A DNA stretch of 64,000 nucleotides from Bradyrhizobium sp. CCBAU 53338 (lineage in GTDB: Bacteria; Pseudomonadota; Alphaproteobacteria; Rhizobiales; Xanthobacteraceae): contig NZ_CP030048.1 of NCBI RefSeq assembly GCF_015291665.1, positions 5,084,001-5,148,000 of the forward strand, in the 5' to 3' direction. This document shows, in pieces, positions 1-9,281 of the stretch; the first letter of the stretch is position 1, and the number at the start of each line of letters is the position of its first letter. Below the pieces are notes generated by a model, which saw only the letters and a program-made list of their open reading frames with translations, had not been told where the DNA came from and did no database searches. The position numbers and the translations under genes are program-made.

Positions 1-1
1 A

Positions 2-1801
2 GCCGGCGGCGTCCGCCAGGGCGGCTCCTCGATCACCCAGCAGCTCGCCAAGAACCTGTTCCTGAGCAACGAGCGCACCATCGAGCGCAAGATCAACGAG
101 GCGTTCCTCGCGGTCTGGCTGGAATGGCGCCTGACCAAGAACGAGATCCTCAAGCTTTACCTGGACCGCGCCTATATGGGCGGCGGCACCTTCGGCGTCG
201 ATGGCGCTGCGCATTTCTACTTCAACAAGTCCGCGCGCGACGTGACGCTGGCCGAGGCCGCGATGCTCGCCGGCCTGTTCAAGGCGCCGACCAAATACGC
301 CCCCCACATCAACCTGCCCGCCGCGCGCGCCCGCGCCAACGTCGTGCTCGACAACCTCGTCGATGCCGGCTTCATGACCGAGGGCCAGGTGTTCGGCGCC
401 CGTCGCAACCCGGCCTTCGCGGTCGACCGCCGCGACGAGGCCTCGCCGAACTATTACCTCGACTACGCCTTCGACGAGATGCGCAAGCTCGTCGACACCT
501 TCCCGAAGTCCTACACCGAGCGCGTGTTCGTCGTTCGCCTCGCGATCGACACCAACGTGCAGAAGGCCGCCGAAGACGCGATCGAGAACCAGCTGCGCCA
601 GTTCGGCCGCGACTACCACGCCACGCAAGCCGCGACCGTCGTCGCTGATCTCGACGGCGGCATCCGCGCCATGGTCGGCGGCCGCGATTACGGCGCGAGC
701 CAGTTCAACCGCGCCACCGACGCCTATCGCCAGCCCGGCTCCTCGTTCAAGCCCTACGTCTACACGACGGCTCTCCTCAACGGCTTCACGCCGAACTCGA
801 TCGTGGTCGACGGCCCGGTCTGCATCGGCAATTGGTGCCCGCAGAACTATGGCCATTCCTATTCCGGCCCGGTGACGCTGACGCAGGCGATCACGCGCTC
901 GATCAACGTCGTGCCGGTCAAGCTGTCGATCGCGATCGGACAGAAGGAACAGCCGAAGGCGCCGAACCCGGCCAAGATCGGCCGCGCCAAGATCGTCGAG
1001 GTCGCGCGCCGCTTCGGCATCAAGGCGCCGCTGCCCGACACGCCGTCCATGCCGATCGGCTCGGACGAAGTCACCGTGCTCGAGCACGCCGTGGCCTACG
1101 CGACCTTCCCGAACCGCGGCAAGGCGGTGACGCCGCATGCAATCCTCGAGGTGCGCACCGGCGCCGGCGACCTGGTCTGGCGCTGGGACCGCGACGGTCC
1201 GAAGCCGAAGCAGGCGATCCCGCCGAACATCGCCGCCGACATGGCCGGCATGATGAGCCACGTCGTCAGCGAAGGCACTGCGCGCCGCGCCGCACTCGAC
1301 GGCATTCCGACCGCCGGCAAGACCGGCACGACCAATGCGTATCGCGACGCCTGGTTCGTCGGCTACACCGGCAATTTCACCTGCGCGGTCTGGTACGGCA
1401 ATGACGACTATTCGCCGACCAACCGCATGACCGGCGGCTCGCTGCCGGCGCAGACCTGGCACGACATCATGGTCGCGGCGCATCAGGGCGTCGAGGTCCG
1501 GGAGATTCCCGGCGTCGGCATGGGCCAGAAGCTGCCGCCGCAGCCGAGGGACGCGCAGGCCAACGCGGCGCCGAAGGTGCTTGAGACCAAGCCCGGTCCG
1601 CCGCCGGTGCTGACCAAGCGCGGCGCCGACATCCTGGTGCGCGTCGAGAAGATGCTCGACGACGCCGCCAAGACCGCGAACAAATCGGCTGATAACGACA
1701 GCCAGCCGGCCAGGCCGGCGTCCTCGACGAGCGCGCTCGCCTTCCCGCAGAATTACGCGGCGGAGGAGAACGCGAACGCATCCACCCCGCGCAAGAACTG
1801 A
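2..1801 (+). CDS. Penicillin-binding protein 1A, 5'-truncated by window edge
   Basis: Bifunctional class A PBP that polymerises and cross-links peptidoglycan on the periplasmic face. The open frame enters at base 2, so the N-terminal membrane anchor and first glycosyltransferase motif lie outside the window; 599 codons are visible. The first residues carry the GT51 motif RQGGSSITQQLAKN, followed by the usual WLEWRLTKNEILKLYL and YMGGGTFGVDGAA stretches. The transpeptidase domain shows SSFK (nucleophile Ser codon near 740), SIN near 899 and KTGT near 1319. The C-terminal 100 residues are a low-complexity Pro/Ala/Lys tail typical of alphaproteobacterial PBP1A. An ATG at 176 lies well inside the glycosyltransferase domain and is not the true start. 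Confidence 0.95.
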   Translation, partial: AGGVRQGGSSITQQLAKNLFLSNERTIERKINEAFLAVWLEWRLTKNEILKLYLDRAYMGGGTFGVDGAAHFYFNKSARDVTLAEAAMLAGLFKAPTKYAPHINLPAARARANVVLDNLVDAGFMTEGQVFGARRNPAFAVDRRDEASPNYYLDYAFDEMRKLVDTFPKSYTERVFVVRLAIDTNVQKAAEDAIENQLRQFGRDYHATQAATVVADLDGGIRAMVGGRDYGASQFNRATDAYRQPGSSFKPYVYTTALLNGFTPNSIVVDGPVCIGNWCPQNYGHSYSGPVTLTQAITRSINVVPVKLSIAIGQKEQPKAPNPAKIGRAKIVEVARRFGIKAPLPDTPSMPIGSDEVTVLEHAVAYATFPNRGKAVTPHAILEVRTGAGDLVWRWDRDGPKPKQAIPPNIAADMAGMMSHVVSEGTARRAALDGIPTAGKTGTTNAYRDAWFVGYTGNFTCAVWYGNDDYSPTNRMTGGSLPAQTWHDIMVAAHQGVEVREIPGVGMGQKLPPQPRDAQANAAPKVLETKPGPPPVLTKRGADILVRVEKMLDDAAKTANKSADNDSQPARPASSTSALAFPQNYAAEENANASTPRKN

Positions 1802-1810
1802 TCTGGTCCC

Positions 1811-2389
1811 GTGCGGCTGATCCTGATCACATTGACGGCCCTTCTGCTCGCGACCGTGGTCGGCGTCGGCGCGACCTGGATGACGACGACCCGCGGCACC
1901 GAGATCGGCACACTGACCATCGGCGCCTGGACCGCCCGCCCCCGCACCGGCACCGGCGACGTCGATCCCTATTCGCGCGCCACCATCGTCCGCAACGGCG
2001 AACTGCCGATCGGCACCGGCGACGGCGTCGCCTTCACCGCGACCACCGACGACAGGAAGAAGGCGCTCGACGGCCGCTGCGACGTCGTCGTGTCGGGCGT
2101 GACGCCGCCGGCGCGGTTCTGGACGCTGACGCTGTACGACCGCAAGGGCCATCTCGTCGCCAACTCGCTTGCCCGCTACGGCTTCACCAGCCAGGAAATC
2201 GTGCGCGCCTCGGACGGCTCGTTCGAGATCCACATCGCCGCGCGCTCGCGCGCCGGCAACTGGCTGCCGACCGGCGGCATCGAGCGCTACGCGCTGATGT
2301 TCCGCCTCTACGACACGCCGGTCGGGGTGGCGACGCGCACCAAGCGCGACGCGCCGATGCCCAACATTTCGACGGTCGGCTGCTCATGA
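1811..2389 (+). CDS. DUF1214-type membrane-anchored protein
   Basis: 192 residues, GTG start nine bases after the PBP1A stop. One N-terminal hydrophobic segment (about residues 3-22) is followed by a soluble domain rich in aromatic beta-strand patterns such as FWTLTLYD, and by an LPTGGIERYALMFRLYDTP stretch. This resembles the DUF1214 C-terminal half of DUF1254/DUF1214 proteins. Its stop overlaps the start of the next gene (ATGA), so the two are translationally coupled. The molecular role of the family is not established. Proximity to PBP1A suggests an envelope location, which is inference. Confidence 0.8.
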   Translation: MRLILITLTALLLATVVGVGATWMTTTRGTEIGTLTIGAWTARPRTGTGDVDPYSRATIVRNGELPIGTGDGVAFTATTDDRKKALDGRCDVVVSGVTPPARFWTLTLYDRKGHLVANSLARYGFTSQEIVRASDGSFEIHIAARSRAGNWLPTGGIERYALMFRLYDTPVGVATRTKRDAPMPNISTVGCS

Positions 2390-2970
2390 TCCGCCTGGCG
2401 TTCACGATTCTTGCCGGTGTGTTGCTGGGCCTCGTGGTCCATCTCGTCAGCGTGCTCGCCCTGCCGCGCATCGCAACCCAGGACGCCTATTCGCGCCTGA
2501 CGCCGATGACCAAGCTCAACGGCGTGACGCAGCTGCCGCTGGCCGATCCGCAGACGTCACCGATGCCGTTCATGGACCCGGCCTTCGCGCTCGCGATCTG
2601 CCGCTATGACCTCGCGGGCGGGCCGATCAAGCTCACCGTGCCGGTGAGCCAGGCCTACACGTCGGTGTCGTTCTACACCCGCAACGAGATCGCCTATTAC
2701 GCCATCAACGACCGCTCGGCCGGCAAGAAGGTGATCGAGCTTGACCTGATGACGGAAGCGCAGCACAGCGCCCTGCCCGAGGACGAGGAGGTCACCGCGG
2801 CCGACCGCCTGATCATCGATTCCCCGACGACGACCGGCCTGATCCTGATGAAGGCGCTCGCCGCCGAGCCCGGCCTGATGCCGCAGGCGCAGGCCACGTT
2901 GCAAGCCGCGACCTGCACCCCGCAGACCGAAGCGCCGGCGAAAGCCGAGGCGCCGCGCGGCCGGCGCTGA
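2386..2970 (+). CDS. DUF1254-type membrane-anchored protein
   Basis: 194 residues beginning in the ATGA overlap with the DUF1214 gene. An N-terminal transmembrane helix (about residues 4-26) precedes a domain with DAYSRL, a short acidic-aromatic core (FMDPAFALAICRYDLAGGP) and SFYTRNEIAYYAIND. This matches the DUF1254 half of proteins that elsewhere carry DUF1254 and DUF1214 in one chain. The last 20 residues are Ala/Pro/Lys-rich. Together with its partner it probably forms one split envelope protein; the function is unknown. Confidence 0.8.
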   Translation: MIRLAFTILAGVLLGLVVHLVSVLALPRIATQDAYSRLTPMTKLNGVTQLPLADPQTSPMPFMDPAFALAICRYDLAGGPIKLTVPVSQAYTSVSFYTRNEIAYYAINDRSAGKKVIELDLMTEAQHSALPEDEEVTAADRLIIDSPTTTGLILMKALAAEPGLMPQAQATLQAATCTPQTEAPAKAEAPRGRR

Positions 2971-3421
2971 GGCGCGGGCGTTGCGGCGCCCTCGAAGCAA
3001 AAGCTGAAAAACAACCCCATGCACAGTAGCGGCGGCGTTGAAGCGATTGGCAATTCTGACGTCGCATCAAGGAAGGCGTTTGTGCGGCCGAGATTCCCCT
3101 TGCTCAGTCGCAGTTTTCCACTTTGACACGTCGGGCAAAACACTGGCAGGATGGCATCATCGAAAATTCTCGGAGCCCGCGCGGAGCAATCCGTCGCGGG
3201 CGATTTCATTTCGAGGACAGCTTGCCATGATCAGCCGTCGTCAGTTGGGCGGTCCGGCGTGCCTATGGCATCGCCATCTTGTGCACACACCCGAGAGCCG
3301 AGCAGACAAGCCGGCCAAGGTAGCTTTTGACCCTGCAGCGGACGTCGCAGTCCCTGCGGGGGTGCTATAGTTTAAGCCACAACGATGCCGTGAGATCTGC
3401 ACGCTTTTGGGATAGATCACC
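2971..3421. other. Intergenic region, 451 bp, no convincing gene
   Basis: No frame here has coding character; the short frames present are shadows or lack a ribosome site. Composition becomes less GC-rich towards the right end. A hairpin with arms GCCCGCG / CGCGGGC lies at 3175-3201 with a further GGA/TCC pairing inside the loop. CTATAG near 3365 could be a -10 element for the methyltransferase that starts at 3422, but I see no good -35 element. Confidence 0.5.
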
Positions 3422-4261
3422 ATGCGCGATGGACAACCAAGTCAGACGGCTCGGGGAGCGGCGGCTTATCGTGCCATCCACCAAAAACTGGAAGGCGGAG
3501 CGATCTTCAAAGACCCACTTGCGTTGAAAATTTTAGACGAAGAGACCGCCGCTGTCTTGGACGAGATCGCTGCCAATGACTCGCTACGACCGTGGCGTTT
3601 GTTCATAGCCGCGCGCAGCCGATTTTCCGAGGACGTATTGTCCGATTGCATCACGAGCGGCGTACGTCAGGTCGTGGTGCTGGGTGCGGGCCTCGATACC
3701 TTCTCGCTGCGAAATCCTTACGCTGATCTCGGCGTTCGCACATTCGAGGTCGACTACGCCGGGACACAAATGTGGAAACGTGATCGGATGCGGGCCGCAG
3801 GTCTCGCCGAGCCGCCGTCACTCGTTTTCGCCCCGGTAAATTTTGAACGAGAAAGCCTCGCGGAGGGGCTGACAAGAGCGGGGTTCAACCTGGACGAGCC
3901 TGCGTTCTTTCAATGGCTTGGCGTCGTGCCTTATCTGACGAAAGATGCAGTCTCTTCCACCCTGAAATTCATTTCCAAGGTGCCGCAAACCGCGGTCGTT
4001 TTTGACTATGCCGAACCATTCCGCAACTATCCTGCCGAGCGCCGCGCCGACGTCATGGCAACGGCCGCAAGGGCAGCGGCGCGGGGTGAACCTTGGCTCA
4101 GCTTTTTCGATCCCATCGAGTTGCTGCAATTGCTGCACGGCGAGGGCTTTAGTGTGATAGAAGATCTTGGACTTCCCGAAATAGCCGAGCGGTTCTACGG
4201 CGTCCTGAGGCAAGATATCGTGCTCGGACCCGGTCCGCACATCGTGCGTGCACATCGGTAG
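3422..4261 (+). CDS. Class I SAM-dependent methyltransferase, LCM/TIGR00027-like
   Basis: 279 residues. The SAM-binding loop VLGAGLDT lies near residue 85, followed by RTFEVDYAGTQMWKRDRM and a conserved FFQWLGVVPYLT segment. These are hallmarks of the leucine carboxyl methyltransferase-like family, in which the substrate is usually unknown. The ATG at 3422 fits the family N-terminus (TARGAAAYRAIH) although the ribosome site (GGGATAG) is weak. Codon use is visibly less GC-rich than in the flanking genes (for example TTGAAAATTTTAGAC), which suggests later acquisition. It stands alone, with an unrelated kinase 240 bp downstream. Confidence 0.85.
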   Translation: MRDGQPSQTARGAAAYRAIHQKLEGGAIFKDPLALKILDEETAAVLDEIAANDSLRPWRLFIAARSRFSEDVLSDCITSGVRQVVVLGAGLDTFSLRNPYADLGVRTFEVDYAGTQMWKRDRMRAAGLAEPPSLVFAPVNFERESLAEGLTRAGFNLDEPAFFQWLGVVPYLTKDAVSSTLKFISKVPQTAVVFDYAEPFRNYPAERRADVMATAARAAARGEPWLSFFDPIELLQLLHGEGFSVIEDLGLPEIAERFYGVLRQDIVLGPGPHIVRAHR

Positions 4262-4502
4262 TCGATGGCAAATCGGAAAACCGTTCAGGCCAATCTGGAC
4301 TTCCGGTCATTGTCAATCGAGAAGGCCGTGGCCCCGTATATCCGTTCGCCGGGGTTAGGCCGGACAGTCGTGTGGGCCTCCGCCAGCCCGCATTTTGACG
4401 CGGCCATCAGCCGGCTCGGCAGCCGCGATTCCGCTCGTTCACCCCTTCCGGAGTGGTGCGTTCGCCCGATATGATGGCCTTGTTCACCCTCGGGGGGCGG
4501 AT

Positions 4503-7500
4503 ATGGCGCGGTCAACAAAAGCGGGCGGCAAGAAGAGCGCGACGAAAACGCGCAACGCGCGCTCAGCGAGCGAGTGCGCCCCCGCCGTGACCAAGCGTCC
4601 TGTTCGGTCCGCCACCCGCTTGAAGCTTTCAACGGCGTCCGACGTAGAATTGAAAGAGGCCCGTGAGCAGCAGGCAGCGACGGCCGACATCCTCAGGATC
4701 ATCGCCAGTTCGCCCTCTGACGTGCAGCGGGCTTTTGATGCGATTGCGAAGACTGCAAATCGGCTGCTCGGCGGCTTCTCAACTGCTGTGTTTCGCTTCA
4801 TCGACAACGCCGCTCACCTCGCGGCCTTCACTCCGATTAGTCCGCTTGCGGACGAAACACTGAGAGCTTCGTTCCCGCGCCCTATTGCCGGCTTTGCGGC
4901 GCAGGAACTGGTATACGAAGGCAAAACGATACAAATCCCAGACACCGAGCAGACGCCCCGCGCGCGCACCTTGGCCAGGACGCTCGGCTTTCGGAGTATG
5001 GTTTTCGTGCCTTTGCTCAGCAATAGGTCTCCAATCGGCTACATCAGCGTCACGCGCGTAAAAACCGGATCGTTCTCTGAACGCCACCTGGATCTCCTGA
5101 AGACATTCGCCAGTCAGGCCGTGATCGCGATCGAGAACGCTCGGCTGTTCAACGAGACACAGGAAGCACTGGAGCAGCAGACGGCGACCTCGGAAGTTCT
5201 CGAGGTTATCAGCAGCTCTCCGGGCGATCTGCAGCCGGTCTTCAGGTCGATGCTGAACAACGCTTTGCGGATTTGTGAAGCGAAGTTCGGCCAATTGCTC
5301 CTGTTCGATGGCAGGGGATTGTTGCCCGCCGAACTGCACAATACTCCTGCTGAGTACGCTGAACTCTTCAAACGCGGACCACTTGTTGCCGGACCCGACA
5401 CGGGTCTGGGAAGGCTTGTTGCAAGCAAAGCGGTCATACACATTCCCGACGTGATGTCGGGAACGCTGTATTCTGAAGGCGATCCTCTACGCATTGCGAC
5501 GGTTGACATATTGCAGGCTCGAACCCTTCTTGCTGTGCCAATGCTCAAGGACGCCGAGCTTGTCGGAGCCGTCGTCATCTATCGTCAGGAAGTTCGACCG
5601 TTTAGCGATAGACAAATAAAGCTCGTAACCAATTTCGCGGCCCAGGCGGTCATCGCCATTGAAAACACACGGCTGCTGAAGGAATTGCGCCAACGTACGG
5701 ACGACCTGCAGGAGTCTCTCCAGCAGCAGACCGCGACCGCCGACGTGCTGAAGGTCATTAGCCGTTCGGCCTTCGACCTGCAAACCGTTCTCGATACGCT
5801 GACGGAATCGGCTGCGCGGCTGTGCGAAGCCGAGCGCGGCATGGTCTACCTTCGGCAAGGCGACCAGCTTCACATGTCTGCCAATTTCGGCTTCCCACCC
5901 GAGTTGGAGATCTTTGCAAGGACGCATCCTTTCTCCCTCGATGGGTGCAGCACGACCGCGCGCGCGGCCGTGTCCGGGCTCCCTGTCCAAACCGTTGACA
6001 TCCTTGCGGATGAAACGCAGGGCGATCTTGCGCGCCGCTATCAGCAACTCGGGGAGCACCGAACCAATCTCGGCGTCCCGCTGCGGCGCGACGGCCAGAC
6101 CATCGGCGTCTTCACGTTGACACGGCAGGTCGTGCGCGCATTCACCGACAAGCAGATCGAATTGGTCCAGACCTTCGCTGACCAGGCTGTCATCGCCATC
6201 CAGAACGTCCGCCTGTTCGACGAAGTGCAGGCCAAGACCCGCGACCTCGAGGAAGCCCTGACCTATCAGACCGGCAGCTCCAACATCCTGAACGTGATCG
6301 CCTCCTCGCCCACGGACGTCACTCCAGTGCTGCAGGCCATCGTCGAGAGCGCGTGCGAGCTATGCGGAGCTTACGACGCGGCAGTGATGCTGAAGGAGGG
6401 CGAGGAGCTATGCCTTGGCGCGCATCATGGCCCAATTCCAATGGGGCGGAGGCGCTGGTCCAACGACCGGACCACGGTCTCTGGCCGCGCAATGGCCGAT
6501 GGGATTCCGGTACACGTCCACGATATGCTCTCCGACGAATCTGCAGAATTTGTCATCGGGCGTGAAATGTCGCTCGCCGACGGTTGTCATACGCTCGTGG
6601 CTGCGCCTCTCTTGCGTGAGGGAGAGGCGATCGGCGCGATCTTGCTACGCCGTACCGATGTGCATCCGTTCAGCGCCAAGCAGATCGCCTTGCTTCAGAC
6701 CTTCGCCGACCAAGCGGTGATCGCCATCGGCAATGTCCGGTTGTTCGACGAGGTTCAGGCCAAGACGCGCGATCTCGAGGAAGCCCTGACCTACCAGACC
6801 GGCAGCTCCAACATACTGAACGTGATCGCCTCCTCGCCGACGAACGTCGCGCCGGTGCTGAAGGCCATCACCGACAGCGCCTGCCAGGTCTGCGAGGCCT
6901 ACGATGCGGCGGTATTGCTCAAGGACGGCGACGACCTGCGTTTTTCCGCTCATCACGGACCGATCCCGATCGGGTTGGAGAAGTGGCCGATCAACCGCCG
7001 CTGGACCGCCGGACGCGCCTTCATCGACAGGAAGCCGGTGCATATCGCCGATCTCCGCGACGAGATAAACGAGGACCTTTCCGACGGCCGGCAGCTCGCG
7101 ATCACGATGGGACATCGCACCATTCTCAGCGTGCCCCTGCTGCGCGACGAGGAAAGCATCGGCGCGATCGTGCTCCGGCGTACCGAGGTGCATCCCTTCA
7201 CTGAGAAGCAGGTTGCGCTCCTGCAGACCTTCGCGGACCAGGCGGTGATTGCCATCGGCAATGTCCGCCTGTTCGAGGAGGTGCAAATCAGGACTCGCGA
7301 GCTGCAGGAATCGCTGCAACAGCAGACTGCGACGGCGGAGGTGCTCAAGGTCATCAGCCGTGCAACCTTCGATCTGCCGGCCGTCCTGCATGCGTTGGTC
7401 GAGACGGCTGCGCGGCTTTGCGCAGCCGACAAGGGAACCATAACTCGGCAGAAGGACGGCATCTTCTATCGTGCCGAATCGTTCGGCTTCTCGGAAGATT

Positions 7501-8687
7501 TCATGAACTACGTCCGTAGCATACCTGTTGTCGTCGACCGGCATTCAGTGACCGGACGCGCCCTCTTCGAGGGGATCGTCGTCCACATTCCCGACGTCGA
7601 GGCAGACGAGGATTATACTTTCCGCGAAGGGCAGCGGCTTGGAGACTTCCGTGCGCTCCTGGGCGTGCCGATGCTGCGCGAGGGTGTACCAATCGGCGTC
7701 ATCACATTGACACGGACTGACCCGGAGGCGTTCACGGACAAGCAGATCGAGCTCGCCATTACCTTCGCCGACCAAGCGGCGATCGCCATCGAAAACGTCC
7801 GGCTGTTCGACGAGGTCCAGGCCCGTACTCGGGAGTTGTCGCAGTCGCTCGACGACCTCCGCAAGGCGCAGGATCGCCTAGTCCAGACCGAGAAGCTCGC
7901 GTCGCTCGGCCAGCTCACCGCTGGTATCGCGCACGAGATCAAGAACCCGCTTAATTTTGTCAACAACTTCTCCGCGCTCTCGATCGAGCTCGCTGACGAG
8001 CTCGAAGAACTGCTCGATCAAGCAGCGCTCGCCGGGAAACTCCGCGCAGAGGTCGGCGAGCTGACCGGGCTGCTGAAGGACAATCTTTCCAAGATCGTGC
8101 AGCACGGCCAGCGCGCCGACTCGATCGTGAAGAACATGCTGCTTCACTCGCGCGAGGGTTCGAGCGAACACCGGCCCACCGATCTGAACGCCTTGGTCGA
8201 GGAGAGCCTCAACCTTGCCTATCACGGCGCACGCGCAGAGAGGCCGACGTTCAACGTCACGCTGAGGCGCGACTTCGATCCGGACGCCGGCGCGGTCGAG
8301 GTGTTTCCGCAGGAGATCACACGGGTATTGCTCAACCTGATTTCCAACGGTTTTTATGCCGTCAGCAGGCGGGCTGCGGAAGCTGGCGCCGGCTTCGAGC
8401 CGGAGCTTACCGCCAGCACGCGTGGCAGCGGCCTGCGTGTCGAGATTCGCATCCGCGACAACGGCACCGGCATCCCGCCGGAGGTCAAGGAGCAGATGTT
8501 CAACCCTTTCTTCACGACCAAACCCGCCGGCGAAGGCACCGGACTCGGACTTTCCATTAGCCACGACATCGTCGTGAAACAACATGGTGGCACCATTCAC
8601 GTCGAAAGTGAGCCCGGCGTATTCACCGAATTCGTCGTTACGTTGCCGCGAGCGACGTCCGCGCAGAAACCAGGGAGCGCGAATTGA
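4503..8687 (+). CDS. Six-GAF hybrid-less sensor histidine kinase
   Basis: 1394-residue soluble sensor kinase with no transmembrane segment. A basic Lys/Ser/Arg-rich N-terminus leads into six successive GAF modules of about 175 residues, starting near residues 51, 221, 403, 583, 760 and 935. Each is introduced by a coiled linker of the type QQTATADVLKVIS or YQTGSSNILNVIA and ends with FADQAVIAIENVRLF. The H box GIAHEIKNP puts the phospho-accepting His at about residue 1144. The ATPase domain has an N box (LNLISNGFYAV), a G1 box (DNGTGIP) and a G2 box (GEGTGLGLSI). I chose the ATG at 4503 because GGGGGG lies 5 bases upstream; the frame is open further up without a ribosome site. It is translationally coupled to the response regulator. 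The ligand is unknown. Confidence 0.93.
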   Translation: MARSTKAGGKKSATKTRNARSASECAPAVTKRPVRSATRLKLSTASDVELKEAREQQAATADILRIIASSPSDVQRAFDAIAKTANRLLGGFSTAVFRFIDNAAHLAAFTPISPLADETLRASFPRPIAGFAAQELVYEGKTIQIPDTEQTPRARTLARTLGFRSMVFVPLLSNRSPIGYISVTRVKTGSFSERHLDLLKTFASQAVIAIENARLFNETQEALEQQTATSEVLEVISSSPGDLQPVFRSMLNNALRICEAKFGQLLLFDGRGLLPAELHNTPAEYAELFKRGPLVAGPDTGLGRLVASKAVIHIPDVMSGTLYSEGDPLRIATVDILQARTLLAVPMLKDAELVGAVVIYRQEVRPFSDRQIKLVTNFAAQAVIAIENTRLLKELRQRTDDLQESLQQQTATADVLKVISRSAFDLQTVLDTLTESAARLCEAERGMVYLRQGDQLHMSANFGFPPELEIFARTHPFSLDGCSTTARAAVSGLPVQTVDILADETQGDLARRYQQLGEHRTNLGVPLRRDGQTIGVFTLTRQVVRAFTDKQIELVQTFADQAVIAIQNVRLFDEVQAKTRDLEEALTYQTGSSNILNVIASSPTDVTPVLQAIVESACELCGAYDAAVMLKEGEELCLGAHHGPIPMGRRRWSNDRTTVSGRAMADGIPVHVHDMLSDESAEFVIGREMSLADGCHTLVAAPLLREGEAIGAILLRRTDVHPFSAKQIALLQTFADQAVIAIGNVRLFDEVQAKTRDLEEALTYQTGSSNILNVIASSPTNVAPVLKAITDSACQVCEAYDAAVLLKDGDDLRFSAHHGPIPIGLEKWPINRRWTAGRAFIDRKPVHIADLRDEINEDLSDGRQLAITMGHRTILSVPLLRDEESIGAIVLRRTEVHPFTEKQVALLQTFADQAVIAIGNVRLFEEVQIRTRELQESLQQQTATAEVLKVISRATFDLPAVLHALVETAARLCAADKGTITRQKDGIFYRAESFGFSEDFMNYVRSIPVVVDRHSVTGRALFEGIVVHIPDVEADEDYTFREGQRLGDFRALLGVPMLREGVPIGVITLTRTDPEAFTDKQIELAITFADQAAIAIENVRLFDEVQARTRELSQSLDDLRKAQDRLVQTEKLASLGQLTAGIAHEIKNPLNFVNNFSALSIELADELEELLDQAALAGKLRAEVGELTGLLKDNLSKIVQHGQRADSIVKNMLLHSREGSSEHRPTDLNALVEESLNLAYHGARAERPTFNVTLRRDFDPDAGAVEVFPQEITRVLLNLISNGFYAVSRRAAEAGAGFEPELTASTRGSGLRVEIRIRDNGTGIPPEVKEQMFNPFFTTKPAGEGTGLGLSISHDIVVKQHGGTIHVESEPGVFTEFVVTLPRATSAQKPGSAN

Positions 8688-9073
8688 GCACGTACATTGT
8701 CGTCGTCGACGACGAACCCGATGTCGAAAGCATGTTCCGACAGCATTTCCGGCGGGATCTTCGATCCGGGCGTTTTGCGATGGAATTCGCGCTTTCCGCG
8801 CCGTCTGCTCTGGAGCGCGTGAAAGCAATTCCCGATCCATCACTGATCCTGATCCTCTCCGACATCAACATGCCCGGGATGACCGGTCTCGAGATGCTTC
8901 CAAAGGTCAGGGCGGAACGTCCGAACGTGCCAGTCATCATGATTACCGCCTACGGGGATGATGCGACCAGAAAGAGGGCGACCGAACTCGGGGCAGCCGG
9001 ATTGCTTCCCAAGCCGATCGACTTCGACTTGCTCCGCAATGAGATCGACCACCGCCTCGAGGGATCGGTGTAG
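8684..9073 (+). CDS. Single-domain response regulator (CheY-like receiver)
   Basis: 129 residues made only of a receiver domain. The acidic pair is in VVVDDEPD, the phospho-acceptor Asp in LILSDINMPGMTG, the Thr/Ser switch in MITAYG and the conserved Lys in LLPKPIDF. The TTG start (8684) overlaps the kinase stop (TTGA), so the pair is a cognate two-component system made in fixed ratio. With no DNA-binding or enzymatic output domain, it must act through protein contacts or a phosphorelay. No partner is visible nearby. Confidence 0.93.
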   Translation: MSTYIVVVDDEPDVESMFRQHFRRDLRSGRFAMEFALSAPSALERVKAIPDPSLILILSDINMPGMTGLEMLPKVRAERPNVPVIMITAYGDDATRKRATELGAAGLLPKPIDFDLLRNEIDHRLEGSV

Positions 9074-9281
9074 CTCGTCTATTGGCCCGAAGCTGCGCGG
9101 TTTGCGGGTGTCCGCTAGTCCGCCGCAGCCAGTGGACAAGCTGGAGCCTCCTCCGCACAAGGCGCCGGCTCATCTTGACATCAACTGATCCGGCTTAGGC
9201 CATGATGCGATGGATCAGTCCGCTCCAATTAAGGGTCCGTGCATGAACGATACGGTGATCCCCGGAGGTTTGAGGCTGCGC

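Noticed and set aside
4265..4474. 69-codon frame between the methyltransferase and the kinase
   Set aside because: No ribosome site, no family resemblance, and mixed composition; I treat it as spacer.
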